This document shows positions 9,004 through 18,978 of a stretch of DNA of 64,000 nucleotides, one piece after another. The notes under the pieces are model-generated. The model was not told where the DNA came from and did no database searches. It saw nothing but the letters and a program-made list of their open reading frames with translations. Where the stretch lies: assembly GCF_002575655.3 (NCBI RefSeq), contig NC_053039.3:374705633-374769632 (forward strand), given 5' to 3'. Source of the DNA: Aegilops tauschii subsp. strangulata. Taxonomy: Eukaryota; Streptophyta; Magnoliopsida; Poales; Poaceae. Within the stretch, counting starts at the first letter, position 1. The number at the start of each line of letters is the position of its first letter. The translations under genes were made by a program, and so were the position numbers.

Positions 9004-9417
9004 TCACCAAAATCGAGATGTGCATCCCTGTGGCAAAGAAATTGAAGAAGCGTGATTAGAATAAGATTACTGGGACTAGTTGATGAGACATAAACTCATC
9101 ACAAATACAGTACGTAGAAGCCAGTAGAGGTATGTGCGGGGCAAAGAAGTAGAGAAATATCCACAGGGAGTGATGTGGGCAGCTGGAGCAGTGGTGCAAA
9201 CCGGCTGGAAAGGGAGTTGTACCTGAGGGACGTAGCTCAACCTTGAGCAGGGCGGCGGGAGGCGGCAACTGCCCACGTCGCGGCAGTGAGCAAGGGACGA
9301 AGGCAACCTCACCGCCTTTGTGAGAGAGAACGGCGGGGACCCCTGATCGGGACGTGCCGACAGTGGGTTTTCGCCGTCGGCGATGGCCACCGCATCTACA
9401 CTAAGCATCCACCCCAT
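9004..9417 (-). CDS. Putative small two-exon minus-strand gene (about 72 aa), weakly supported
   Basis: A minus-strand TATA (TATATAC, about 9535-9543) precedes the first ATG at 9417. The frame stays open to a donor CCTCAG|GTACAA, so exon 1 is 9223-9417, exactly 65 codons. An acceptor CCACAG|GG at 9028-9033 joins exon 2, whose in-phase reading stops after seven codons near 9004. The protein would be Pro/Ser/Cys-rich, with no domain I recognise. In its favour are the TATA box, matching donor and acceptor in phase, and relatedness of the upstream block to that at 6626-6743. Against it are the short product, the absence of a known family and the decayed neighbourhood. A spliced non-coding RNA is an equal alternative. 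Confidence 0.25.
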
Positions 9418-9473
9418 CCCCAAGCGGACGTGATCCGTCGGGATGTTAGAGATGTGGCCACAGTCGTTTTGTG

Positions 9474-9545
9474 CGAGAGAGTGTGAAGAGAGCAAGCCCA
9501 GCAAGCAACCGTGTAGGCTGGCCCGTCCTGACTATGTATATACTG
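9474..9545 (-). promoter_or_regulatory. Promoter block related to that at 6626-6743
   Basis: The order TATATACTGGAG then GCGAGAGAGTGTGAAGAG (plus-strand spelling) is shared with the unit near 6.7 kb. The minus-strand TATA lies at about 9535-9543. Confidence 0.45.
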
Positions 9546-9589
9546 GAGCGGTTTCCTTTTCTCTCCATATGAACCTATCATATTGCGTA

Positions 9590-9806
9590 CATGCCACTGA
9601 AGAAAAAAAACTTTATTTATAAATGACGCGGCACCTACTACTCGTTCTCCTATAACCTTGTGCTTGGCATCTCCAAAATATTAACCTTGCGATTGGCTCT
9701 TCGCCTCTTCGGGAAGTCGAGCAATAATGGTAGTGCAGTATATATCGTTCTGGCTATATGAGACCGAATGAATTGATGCACGTCCACCACGTGGGCGAGG
9801 GTCGAG
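9590..9806. other. No gene seen
   Basis: Unremarkable sequence between the minus-strand promoter and a MITE relic. Confidence 0.3.
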
Positions 9807-9807
9807 G

Positions 9808-9945
9808 GGCGAGGGAGACTGCTACATACGGAGCAAAATTAGTGAATCTACACTCTAAAATACGTCTATATACATCAGTGTTTGGAGTATGTACTAGTAG
9901 TTCATATTGAAATCTACTAAAGGACATATATATTCCAAACAATAT
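9808..9945. mobile_element. Relic of a Thalos-like Stowaway MITE
   Basis: CTACATACGGAGCAAAATTA and TCTACACTCTAAAATACGTC match the interior of the MITE at 7949-8584. The terminal repeats are mutated. Confidence 0.6.
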
Positions 9946-11824
9946 GATAGATCTATCGAGCTTCACCTCATCCTGCGAGCCACCGCGCCCATGGGCGGGG
10001 GAGACGGCGTACTAAGCAAGCTTCTCCTCGTTCTACGAGTTGACGGGACACATCAAAAGTACTCCAGTGTATAGAGCCTTGCCTCTAAGGTAGGCCCCAC
10101 ATGGTTTGCCTCTTTTTGTAACATAACACGTCAAGTCGCAATTTGTTTGTTCACCCATGGTAGACGATCCTCCCTCCACCAAGTGGACAACCAGTACACG
10201 TGCCAAATTACCACGTGGGCTGCCTTTTTCGTACAGAAATGAGCTCCACCGTGTACCCGCGCGGGTGTGGTTGGGAAAGAGACGGGAGTACGTGCGCCGT
10301 GCATGCACCTCTTCTCTTCGTGCACGTCCCCCACCTACGTGGGTGTGTGTGAGAGATGCAAACCGCGTTCGTGAGTGTTTTTTGTTTTGGGGTGGGGGTG
10401 GGGAAGGGGTTGATTTCGTGAATTATTTGTGGGAGTATGTGTCGATGACATCTCAAACAAAATTTTTGCATGCAATGTGTGTGAAATGGAGACCTATCCA
10501 TATCATACATAGAGGGTCGGGCAATCCACGAGAAGAGAGGGAGGGGTCATAGCTATCGATAGAGTCGAAGAGAGGATCAAGTGGGTGGGTGCGAGATTGA
10601 TGAAGAGAGCCATCGAAATTGTGTGTGTGTGCAAGTCAAAGATATAGGGCGACTGGCCTACCGGAACGTTAGAGGGCACATGTCAAGTTTGTGTGTGGCA
10701 GGGAGACATGACTAGAGCGCTCGATCTATCGGTGTGTGGGGGGGGGAGGGGTTGGGGGGAGGGGTAGGCAGAGGCCTAACTATAGAGGTAGAACGACTCG
10801 TATATGTGTTGAGAAGGAGAGACCCAGCTATGTCTTGAGGGAGATCGGTCGACATCCATACATAACTGAAGGACGGGAAATATGATGGGACAGAGAGAGA
10901 GAGGAGAGAGAGAGGGTGGGAGAGGGAGGGAGATGGGTAGAGTGCTGGATGAGTGATGGAGTTGCTTCTCGAAGATGGTGGGAGAGGTCTACTAGACAAA
11001 CTGAGGGTGGAACTGCAATGTTATCAATAAGAGTGGGGATGTGTTTCTGTGTGTGCCTGTGCGTGATAGATCTGTCGGGACGCATCCATGGATGATGAAG
11101 GGGAACCATGTGTTTGGTAAGCAAACCTAACTAGATCAGTAGATCAATTGTTGTTTGTCGGAGGAAGGGAGATACACAACTAATGAGGTAGATCGATTGA
11201 CGTGTGGGTAAAAACGAGTTATAAGGACCTAGCTAGCTATATGTATAGCGAGAGATCGGTCGGTGTACGTCCATTTGTTAGAGGCAAATAAGGCCCAGCG
11301 AGACGGATAGACGGAGAGAATGGAGCTAGGAGGTGGTGCGAGAGGCCCAACTACTAGCTAGATAGGGGGAGGAGTGTGCGGTTGTGAGATCGATGAAAAG
11401 AGGGGCGAGAGTTTACACGTGTTTCTGACCGTATGAGAGACACGAGGCAAGGACACATAAAGGAGGAGATTGAAGGTGTGTGTGTATGTTGTAGGCAGGC
11501 ATCGCTGGAGAGGTTTATCGATCGGTGTGTGTCGGAAAGGAGTTGTGGAGACTCTGGGAGAACGACCTAAAGAAAAAAATGAATGTGCCCGGTGGATAGA
11601 ATGCCGAGGGAGGGGGAGGGCGAGGAGGGCGTGTGCATGCACGAGAGAAAGTTAGTGGTAGCTACAAAGGTTAGAGGATTGTGTGGGCGTAAGAGACTAA
11701 CAAAGATCATAATTTGATATGAAAGCGGATTCATATATTTGAATAGGATATCATAGTGTTTTAAACATTGCATGCATGAATATACCGGTGATACACGTGC
11801 TGTGCACATGTTATACCATAATGT
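9946..11824. other. Purine-rich (plus strand) decayed repetitive DNA; no gene
   Basis: From about 10,370 to 11,660 the plus strand is rich in GAGAGAGG, GGGGTGGGGG and GTGTGTGT. The word GATCGGTCG/GATCGATTG recurs near 10,844, 11,190 and 11,253 and pairs with CCTAACTA/CCTAGCTAGC words, which suggests a very degenerate tandem unit. Minus-strand Ser/Pro/Leu-rich frames are composition artefacts. G-box-like CACGTG words occur at about 10,198 and 10,213. Confidence 0.4.
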
Positions 11825-12044
11825 GATAATGCATGGCGTTTGCAACTCACAGCTAAATGCCGAACAATCTAAACCATCCTATACATCAAACAATCTCACA
11901 TTTTATTTGAATTTGTGATAATGTGTGGCGTTTGCAACTTACAACTAAATATCGAACAATCTAAACAATACTATATATCGAACATTCTCACATTTTATTT
12001 GAATTTGTGGTAATGTGTGGTGTTTGCAACTCACATCTAAATAC
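11825..12044. repeat. 92-bp tandem repeat, 2.4 copies
   Basis: Units start at 11825, 11917 and 12009 (GATAATG/GGTAATG ... GCGTTTGCAACT ... CATTTTATTTGAATTTGT). Spacing is exactly 92 bp both times. Confidence 0.9.
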
Positions 12045-12271
12045 TTGTAGGCGTAGGGGCGGGGCACCATACATAATGTGATAAACACATTATACATGTG
12101 AAACATGGTTTAGATTATGAAGATCTAGGTAGAGTTAGAAATGTAATGTGATTTGAAATCAAAATAAAGTGGATTCAAAAAATCTAGTTTGAGTTCATAT
12201 AGTACACATAGTTCATATGTAACTCGAGACTAATCATGTGGTGTGCGGTGAAGATAATACACAAATGATGG

Positions 12272-12391
12272 TTTAACTTGACAATAATGATGATTGTAGA
12301 TCTTATTAAAATAGAGAAACGAATTCAAATGCTTTGACTTCACAACAATCATTACTGTAGATCTTATTCAAATAGAGAAATGAATTCAAAT
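12272..12391. repeat. 61-bp tandem duplication
   Basis: TTTAACTTGACAATAAT.. (12272) and TTTGACTTCACAACAAT.. (12333) continue alike through TGTAGATCTTATT and AATAGAGAAACGAATTCAAA. Confidence 0.85.
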
Positions 12392-13375
12392 TTAGTTCAT
12401 ATTGAAGCGGTAGTATATACGTTTGGAATGCACTAAAACGTTCATTTGAGTATTAGGTTGCATGCATTATACACGTAGCAAAATATTTTAATTGAACATA
12501 ACATGAATTCAAAGTTTTGAATGACATTTGTAGTGCGCATTGATTTGGTACAGTACACGTTAGGCTTATCCGGAAATTTCAACCCGCGCCTTGTTAGCCC
12601 GAAATATTTAAGATATATCTTTGTCTCATTGTGCTCCGACAACTCCCTCCATCTCAACCCGCGCCTTGCTATTCCGAAATTACAACGCGCGCGAAAACTC
12701 CCACCTCCTGTGAAATCCCGACATGCAAAATGCCCGTGGTACCCCTGAACCAAAAGAACCGCCTCAAATCGGTGGGGGTACTTTCGTAACTTACCCCACA
12801 TTTCGGACAAGCGCGTCTCTAAGCCATGGTTCCCCACTGCCATCCCATCCGCCCACCCATTCGTACACCGAGGCCGCGAAAACCCGCGACGAAACCCCAC
12901 ACCCTGCTCCGTCCGCCACCCAGCCGGAGCCTCTTCCCCGACGATGTCGTCCACAGCAACACCTCGACGTCCCTCATCCAACGTACCGGATGAGGATCCG
13001 TCGTCGATCTCATTGTCCCGCCGGTTCAGCCACCCCGTCCTCCACCTCCAAGGAGCTGCCCGGACGTTCCCCTCGTCTTTCGCGCCACCTCCATTCCCAC
13101 ACTGCCGTCTTCACCTGCACCACCGGAAGAGCATCATCATCACCGTTTCCTCGGATGAAGCTGCAGCCTAATCGGCGCCACCAAAGAGGTTGTACACTAA
13201 TCGCCGCATTTTCTTCTTGATTCGATCTCACGGTGCTGCCGGCGCTCAATCCCGAGCCGACACGGCGTGGCTCCATCCACGGCGGCGTCGCTGGCCACTT
13301 CCTCCACGGCGTCGCTCCCTCAGCGGCGACGTCCACATCAGTAGGAGCTGATGCTGCTTTAGCTCTCACTCACGC

Positions 13376-13478
13376 TGCTGCTCTGCTCTTGCTCTCGGTC
13401 CCCTGCCTGGTCTGCTCTTGCTATTGCTCTTGCTCGCGCTGCTGCTCTCGCTCTTGCTCTTGCTTGCGATGCTGCTCT
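13376..13478. repeat. (CTGCTCTTG)n low-complexity array
   Basis: CTGCTCTTG, CTCGCGCTG and similar 6-9 bp words repeat irregularly. The open frame through it (Cys/Ser-rich) is an artefact. Confidence 0.8.
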
Positions 13479-13479
13479 G

Positions 13480-13960
13480 ATTTAGCTACACTTCAGTCGA
13501 CTGAATCGACTTTTGGGTTAGTCGATTTTCAGGGGGGGCTCGTCAGGGTGAAGGAAGAACCAGCCGCAGCGGGGAGGGGGGCTCGCCGGAGAGGTACCCC
13601 ACTATCTATCTTAGGGTTCAGGATGGGGGCGGTGGTCGCCGGCGGTGGCGGGGCATTGGCGGGGCGGTGGCGTGGGGATCGCCGGAGAAAAATCTCGGCA
13701 CGGGGGGGGGGGGGCCTAGAGGGATGGCCGGGGCGGCAGAGGACCGGCGGTGGGGAGTGTTTTCGGGGCGGGCGGGGCGGCACACCACCGGCCGCGGGCG
13801 GCGGGGGGCTGCTGTTTGGCCGGTGGTGGCTGGCGGCTCAGAGGGGTGGAGGTTGAAGATGAACCGCAGGCCCTTGATTTCGTATCCAACGGCTGCAAAA
13901 TCGACTGACCAGAGATGAAAAAGTCAGTCGACCGACGTGTAGCCTCACCCTGCTAGTGCG
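13480..13960. other. GC-rich intron-like interior of the CACTA; no gene
   Basis: GGCGGTGG/GGCCGGGG runs and a G homopolymer near 13,700 produce long Gly/Arg frames on plus and Pro frames on minus. None has other support. CAGTCGACTGAATCGACT words at about 13,493 and AGTCAGTCGACC at about 13,921 bracket the block. Confidence 0.5.
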
Positions 13961-14060
13961 TTCAGTTTCGACAGCAAAATTCAGTTTCGACAGCAAAATT
14001 CAATTTCGACAGTTAAGTTCAGTTTCGACAGTTAAGTTCAGTTTCGACAGTTAAGTTCAG
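13961..14060. repeat. 19-bp tandem repeat, 5.3 copies
   Basis: TTCAGTTTCGACAGCAAAA (2 copies) passes to TTCAGTTTCGACAGTTAAG (3 copies, one with CAATTT) with no spacing change. Confidence 0.95.
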
Positions 14061-15388
14061 AGATGAGCGGCTGATGTATTTTACATCTAGCACTTTGTGG
14101 TTATGTATTTTACGTCATGTATTGGAGATGCTATTAGAATTCCACTCAGGTTAACGTTGTTCGTTGTCTCTCTTGTCCTGCTTCAGCCTCGGCGTCGTAC
14201 AACTCACCGGAGCTGCTCCAACGATGAAACCCTCCATCACAGTGGAGCAGTACCTCGGGCTCCATCTCCAGACACCTAAGATCTTCTTCCCCTCCTCCGA
14301 CAGCAAAGTCAGCCGGAGCATCCTCACCGGCCAACTCAATCACGCTGAGATCGACATGGCTTCGCCAAAGAGGTTGTACACTTGTTGCATCTCTTTTTTA
14401 CTCTACATGTTATATATATTGTCCACTGAGCACACGGATTTGTTCCTTAAGTGTCTCCTTGAAAGAAAAAACGTAGGAATTTTAATTTTCACTTGTCCTC
14501 TTTTTCAAATTCATATTCATGAAGCACAAGACCAAGAGATAGTAGCATAATAGCATTATAACCATACATTTTCTTGTGGTTTGACTTAATCTCACCATGC
14601 TTCTTTGCATCCTGTGATCTTCCAATTGTTGTGAATCAAACACCCAGATTGGTAGAAATCATGTATTTTTAAATTCTCTGTTTTGCACGTGCATTCCTAT
14701 CCTATTCATGTCTATTTCCTATCCCTGCATTGTTGGAATCCTCCAATTCAAACGAGCCCTTACATAATTACTTCTCTTACAGATAGTTGTCAAAGAAAAC
14801 CTTGCGTGGTTTGTCCCGCTCCTGCTGCGCCGTCGTCCACCCCAGCTCAGCTGCTCCAACGACAGAAGGGTCCAGCACAGTAGGGATCCGGCCTCCAGAC
14901 TGTCTTTCGCCGCCTCAGATCTTCTTCCCCGCCGCTGGCAGCCATGAAAACTGCATTACCATCATCAACCGAGCAGATGACCTCGAGGACTACACGGGTC
15001 CGCAAGAGAGGTCGCACTCTTTCGTGTGTGCTTACGTTATGCATCGCTTAATATTACATGCTACTTTATTGTCCTGTTCACCGATTAGACTCTGAGTCAG
15101 CTCCAAACTAATGGTCAAACTTGAGTTTTTAAATGGTTGTGGGGTACATATCGGGGCCGATATCAATAGTATCTATCTACTATCTGGTTAATCTCCGGTG
15201 TCTACTATGAGTTTCATGTTGGGTGGGAAACTAACAGTAAAGAAGCCATTATCTGTATTTTTTAACTGAAGCCATTATCTGCCTGCTATTATTGGTTTTG
15301 AGTCTATCCACAGGTTGCTACCATCACTCTGGATTTCTGCATGCACTCCTTACATAATCTCACTATGTTTTATTCCTATGCATGACAG

Positions 15389-17397
15389 TTATCGTAAACA
15401 ATGGAACTAAACATGTAGAGCAAAAGAGACGAGCCTTGCGTGGCAATAAAATTTCATGCAGACGTCGCTCCATGGTAGGCGCAAAGGCAGCCCCCCCTCC
15501 ACGCATTTCGGATTGTAATCGAGAGGAAGATATCTGTTCTGAGGGGGATTCAGAAGGAGCAGACAACTCCTATTTACCCCCTGAGGTCTTCGCTCTAACT
15601 TGGCATGCTGATCTTGGTTATATCATGCATATGGTGTCTTGCATTGCTTACTTTATATATCAAATATGTCATCTGCTTAGTTTAGACATCCTTTGTGCGA
15701 ATGCCATCTGTTTAGTTTATTCATCGTTTATGTGAATTATGCAACGCCATCTTGTTTAGCCAGGCATCATATATGTGAATTTTGCAGTGCCATCCTGCTT
15801 AGCCAGTCATCTTATATGTAAATTATATCAGGCTATCCTTTTTTTCGTTACATATTACATTTGTCAACAATGTTAGTACACAACTGCTCTTCGTGTGCAT
15901 CAGCATATTTTGGACTATGTCTTTCCATCTTTTTTAGTTAGCCATCATAATGTGAAAGTGTGTCATGCTATCCTGTTTAGTTAGCCATCATATATGTGAA
16001 ATTGTGTCATGCTATCCTGTTTGGTTAGACAACATAAATATGAATTATTTTCATGCCCTCTTTTATTCCCCACTATCCATTGCACCTGTCTATCATACAA
16101 TGTCTATACTTTCAATTACTTTTCTTGTTTATCAGCCATTTGAATTGGAGAGCGTGATGGCAGTATCTAAGGGAGTAACAACACGGTCTTCAGAAAAGAT
16201 AGTGCTACCAGTTGATGCAGATAGAACCACGGTTGTACTCGCCCAAGGACCAGATCCACCACACATAACCCAGACTCTCGCAGATTGTACCCCTACCCAG
16301 TTGGACAGAGAACCAGCTACACCCCTTCTAACCCCAACCCCGGCAGATGGTAACCCAGTTCCAGTTGACACAGCACCGTCTCCACCACAAAGCACCCAAA
16401 CACGAGCAGTTAGTAAGGGAACTGCAGTGCCCAAAGCACGAGGACCACCACTCCGAATCCCAACTCAACGCTTAAAGGAGAAGAAGATTTGTTCTCAGGT
16501 CAGGTTCTGTAGCTATGGTTCATACTCCTTTGCTCTTGCATTACTGTATTTACTCATACCAACTATTTTCAAATTTGAAGGATGGAATTGAAACTCCAAT
16601 GGCGCAACAGGTATGTTTTAAACCAGTTTCTTTAACTGGTTTGCTGTTTTAACATGCTCTATGTTGATTTCAGTTTCAATTGAATAAACAGTTATGTTCT
16701 CATGTCATGCACATTACAAGTGTTGTTATTGCTCTATAGTTACCCACACTTATATTATGTCTATTCTTGTTTGTCTTGAACAAATATTATTTGAACTGTG
16801 TCTCTATCTTGATTTGGCAACAAAACTAGAATGATATAGACCATAAAGTGACCATGGTACATAGATATATGTTTGTTTCATGCTGTTATCCTGTCCACTT
16901 TACTACTGAACTCATTTACCAAAATGAGTTTCATATACAACATGGTAAACATGTGATGTGTCTGCTTGTTTCTCTTTTAGAATGCGGACAAAATATTGGA
17001 GAACAGTACCGTGTTATCCAATGGTAAAGGAAGTAGTGAGACATCCCTGTTGGTCTCCAAGAAAGCTGATAAAAACTATCTTGACGACAATGAGGGAACC
17101 CAAAAGTCCTGTCTTGATGTAGTGTTCGAGTTACTGGCCACTACTGCTGGCACAAGCTCTTCGAACTCGCTGCCTAAATCAGTTCGTCTTCTTGAGTCTC
17201 AACTTCAAGTTGAAAGACATCGATCAGATGTGCTGCGACAGGAAGCTGAAGGACTGAGGAAATCCCTGCAGAATTCAGATGCATATTTTCTGGTGCAACA
17301 GCAAGCGCTGGAGGATTTAAGCGCCACACAAGAGAAAGTTAATAAGCTTGCTAAGCATCTTGCCAGCATTATGGGTACCCAGGATATTGTTTCTTGA
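15389..17397 (+). CDS. CACTA-associated multi-exon gene, C-terminal coiled-coil protein (334 aa visible)
   Basis: Four exons join in consistent phase: 15,389-15,585 (acceptor GACAG, donor GAG|GTCTTC), 16,136-16,498 (acceptor TATCAG, donor CAG|GTCAGG), 16,581-16,610 (donor CAG|GTATG) and 16,981-17,397 (acceptor TTTTAG, stop TGA). The N-terminal part is basic, then acidic (SEGDSEGADNS). The middle is Pro/Thr-rich and low-complexity. The last exon has a Glu/Gln/Leu-rich helix (RLLESQLQVERHRSDVLRQE) ending with a conserved-looking LAKHLASIMGTQD tail. I infer an accessory or TnpA-like protein of the transposon because the gene lies just inside the GGGCC-rich subterminal region. No transposase catalytic domain is present. 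The 5' end is uncertain: upstream exons (12,944-15,010) are duplicated and out of frame, so this copy may be inactive. Confidence 0.5.
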
Positions 17398-17690
17398 GAT
17401 CTTCTGAAGTGGTTTCAGTTCTGGATTTGTTTTGCTGCGGCGTTTATTTGCGCTGGCCGCCAACTTTGACAACCAGTGTATATGATATGCTGCTTTGTTC
17501 CCTATATTTGCACTGGTGGCGAACTTTGATGCCCAGTGGATGTAATATGTGTAATAGCCGTGATAGCCTAGCGTTAGTTGCTTGCTTATTTATTTCCTTG
17601 GTGTCTTGTTTATTTGTTTGCTTGTAGTCATTGCAGTTCTTTTTTCGCGGTTAGCTAGTGGCTGCAATAACCTATTTTTTAAAACTAGGC
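17398..17690 (+). other. 3'-UTR-like sequence of the CACTA gene
   Basis: T-rich sequence follows the stop, with TTTATTTGCGCTGG / TATATTTGCACTGG repeated at about 17,445 and 17,502. It ends in poly-T rich DNA before the subterminal repeats. Confidence 0.4.
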
Positions 17691-18490
17691 CACAATAACC
17701 ATGGGCTAATATTTACTGTAGTGACACTGGGCCTCCTACTAGCCGTAGAAATAGTGGGCCTTCTACGGGCCGTAGAAACAACGGGCCTTCTACGGGCCAT
17801 AGAAACAATGGGCCTTCTGCGGGCCATATCATCAATGGGCCTTATACGGGCCGTATGATTGATTGGCCAAACATGGGCCAAACAGACTGCATTATGGACG
17901 TAAACGGGATAGAGTTGGAATCGTCCGTTCATGGGCCGACCATAATGGGGCATCGTTAATAGGCCGTATTTGATGACGCTATGAAAACGGCCCAACGTAT
18001 TAACGGACCACAAACGGGCCGACTGTAACCACGGGCTGAATTTGGCCCACAAGCAGAAAATGACAGTAACGGGCCGTAAGTAAATGAATGCTGGAAATGA
18101 GCCCAAGAATAAATGGGCTCTGAGAAGGCCGAAAGATAACATGGGCTGGAAACAGCCCAACGGAATAACGGGCCGTTAATGGGTATAAAGTGATACACTG
18201 TTCATTACGGGCCAGTTTCACGACGTGCCGTTAATGGGTGCAAAGTGATACACTGTTCATTACGGGCCAGTTTCACCACGGGCCGTTAATAGGCCAAGAG
18301 TTACATAGGGCCTCATATGGGTCGAAAGACGTCATGGGCCATAAGTGAAAACGGGCTGGAATCATATTGGATGGCCCAGATGACGCTACTGGGCCTAATT
18401 CGGATAGGGCGTAACGGGCCTTGGGTTAGCGGGTTGTAAATGGGCTATATGCGAACAGGCCGTTAACAAGCTTTCCATGGGTCGGCCCGC
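17690..18490. repeat. CACTA subterminal repeat region (GGGCC words)
   Basis: Dozens of short (A/T)(C/T)GGGCC(G/T) words occur in both orientations. Examples are GGGCCTTCTACGGGCCGTAG at about 17,757 and a near-exact repeat of a CATTACGGGCCAGTTTCAC block at 18,203 and 18,257. Such clusters serve as transposase-binding arrays in CACTA elements (family knowledge). Minus-strand frames here are artefacts. Confidence 0.7.
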
Positions 18491-18544
18491 CACCTTTTGA
18501 CCAAGTCAAACAGGCCGGCCTTTTCACAGGAATGGGCCTCTGTT

Positions 18545-18760
18545 GAGCCGTGCCACGTGTCGACGTATCCTAGGCGTCTTCTGTCCAATGAGTGGATGAC
18601 ATCTGTCCCAACGATGAGCCGACACGTGTTTCCTCCAGCCAATGATGATTTTACACGTGGAAAATCCCCATTGGTCGGGGCTGTTAACGGGTTATCGGAT
18701 CCAAAACCCGACCCGATAGCTTAACGGCGTTCCATTATGGTGGATGCCACGTGTCGGTCA
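18545..18760. promoter_or_regulatory. Cluster of four ACGTG (G-box/ABRE-like) motifs
   Basis: CCACGTGTCG (about 18,553), ACACGTGTTT (18,622), TACACGTGGA (18,652) and CCACGTGTCGG (18,747) lie within 200 bp of the CACTA end. They may be plant bZIP/bHLH sites or simply part of the subterminal array. Confidence 0.4.
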
Positions 18761-18978
18761 CCCTTGACGAAAGCTTCTGGAACGCACGATTTATCGTCAT
18801 GGAAGTGCACACTTCCGTGATGATAATTTTGGTAATGTCATGGAACACTTCCACGACAGCACAGGTATGCCTATCTTGATTCTGTCATAAAATCGTCATG
18901 GATGTACATGCATGACAAAAAACGCGACCTACGGTGACAAACACGTATCATCATGGAAGTGTTTTTTTTGTAGTGAGT

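Larger units (their letters stand above)
12944..15010 (+). pseudogene. Duplicated 5' exons of the CACTA-associated gene
   Basis: Three exon-like blocks precede the in-frame gene: 12,944-about 13,200, 14,187-14,372 and 14,783/14,787-15,010. The first two end in the same AAAGAG|GTTGTACACT donor. The second and third share a protein pattern, AAPT followed by a TV and a P(K/Q)IFFP motif, then a charged C-terminal part and a donor after an AG. Acceptors CTTCAG|CC (14,186) and TTACAG|AT (14,782) are good. The first block has a stop before its donor. The third runs into an in-frame stop in the phase needed to join exon 4, so no continuous reading frame through all blocks was found. They are probably tandem exon duplications, at least partly decayed. 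The product is Pro/Ser-rich with no catalytic motif. Confidence 0.45.
12579..18975 (+). mobile_element. CACTA transposon, right end intact, left end not found
   Basis: The right terminus ends GTGTTTTTTTTGTAGTG, the inverse of a CACTAC.. end, at 18,975. It is preceded by about 200 bp of TIR-proximal inverted words (GTCATGGAAGTG / CACTTCCGTGATG) and about 800 bp of GGGCC-rich subterminal repeats. These are hallmarks of plant CACTA elements. A multi-exon gene (15,389-17,397) lies inside. The left boundary is provisional: a duplicated word TCAACCCGCGCCTTG at 12,579 and 12,653 precedes the promoter-like block. No CACTAC end was found to the left, so the 5' end is deleted or beyond the window. Confidence 0.65.

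Noticed and set aside
12442..12981. 179-aa minus-strand ORF
   Set aside because: It overlaps the GC-rich start of the CACTA gene region and has no promoter or domain. It is treated as a shadow frame.
13233..13856. 207-aa plus-strand ORF
   Set aside because: It is composed of a CTGCTCTTG low-complexity run and Gly/Arg-rich GC repeats, and has no splice or promoter support as a separate gene.
17672..18221. Minus-strand ORFs of 73-162 aa
   Set aside because: They are repetitive translations of the GGGCC subterminal array (ARRRPIVSTARRRP-like).
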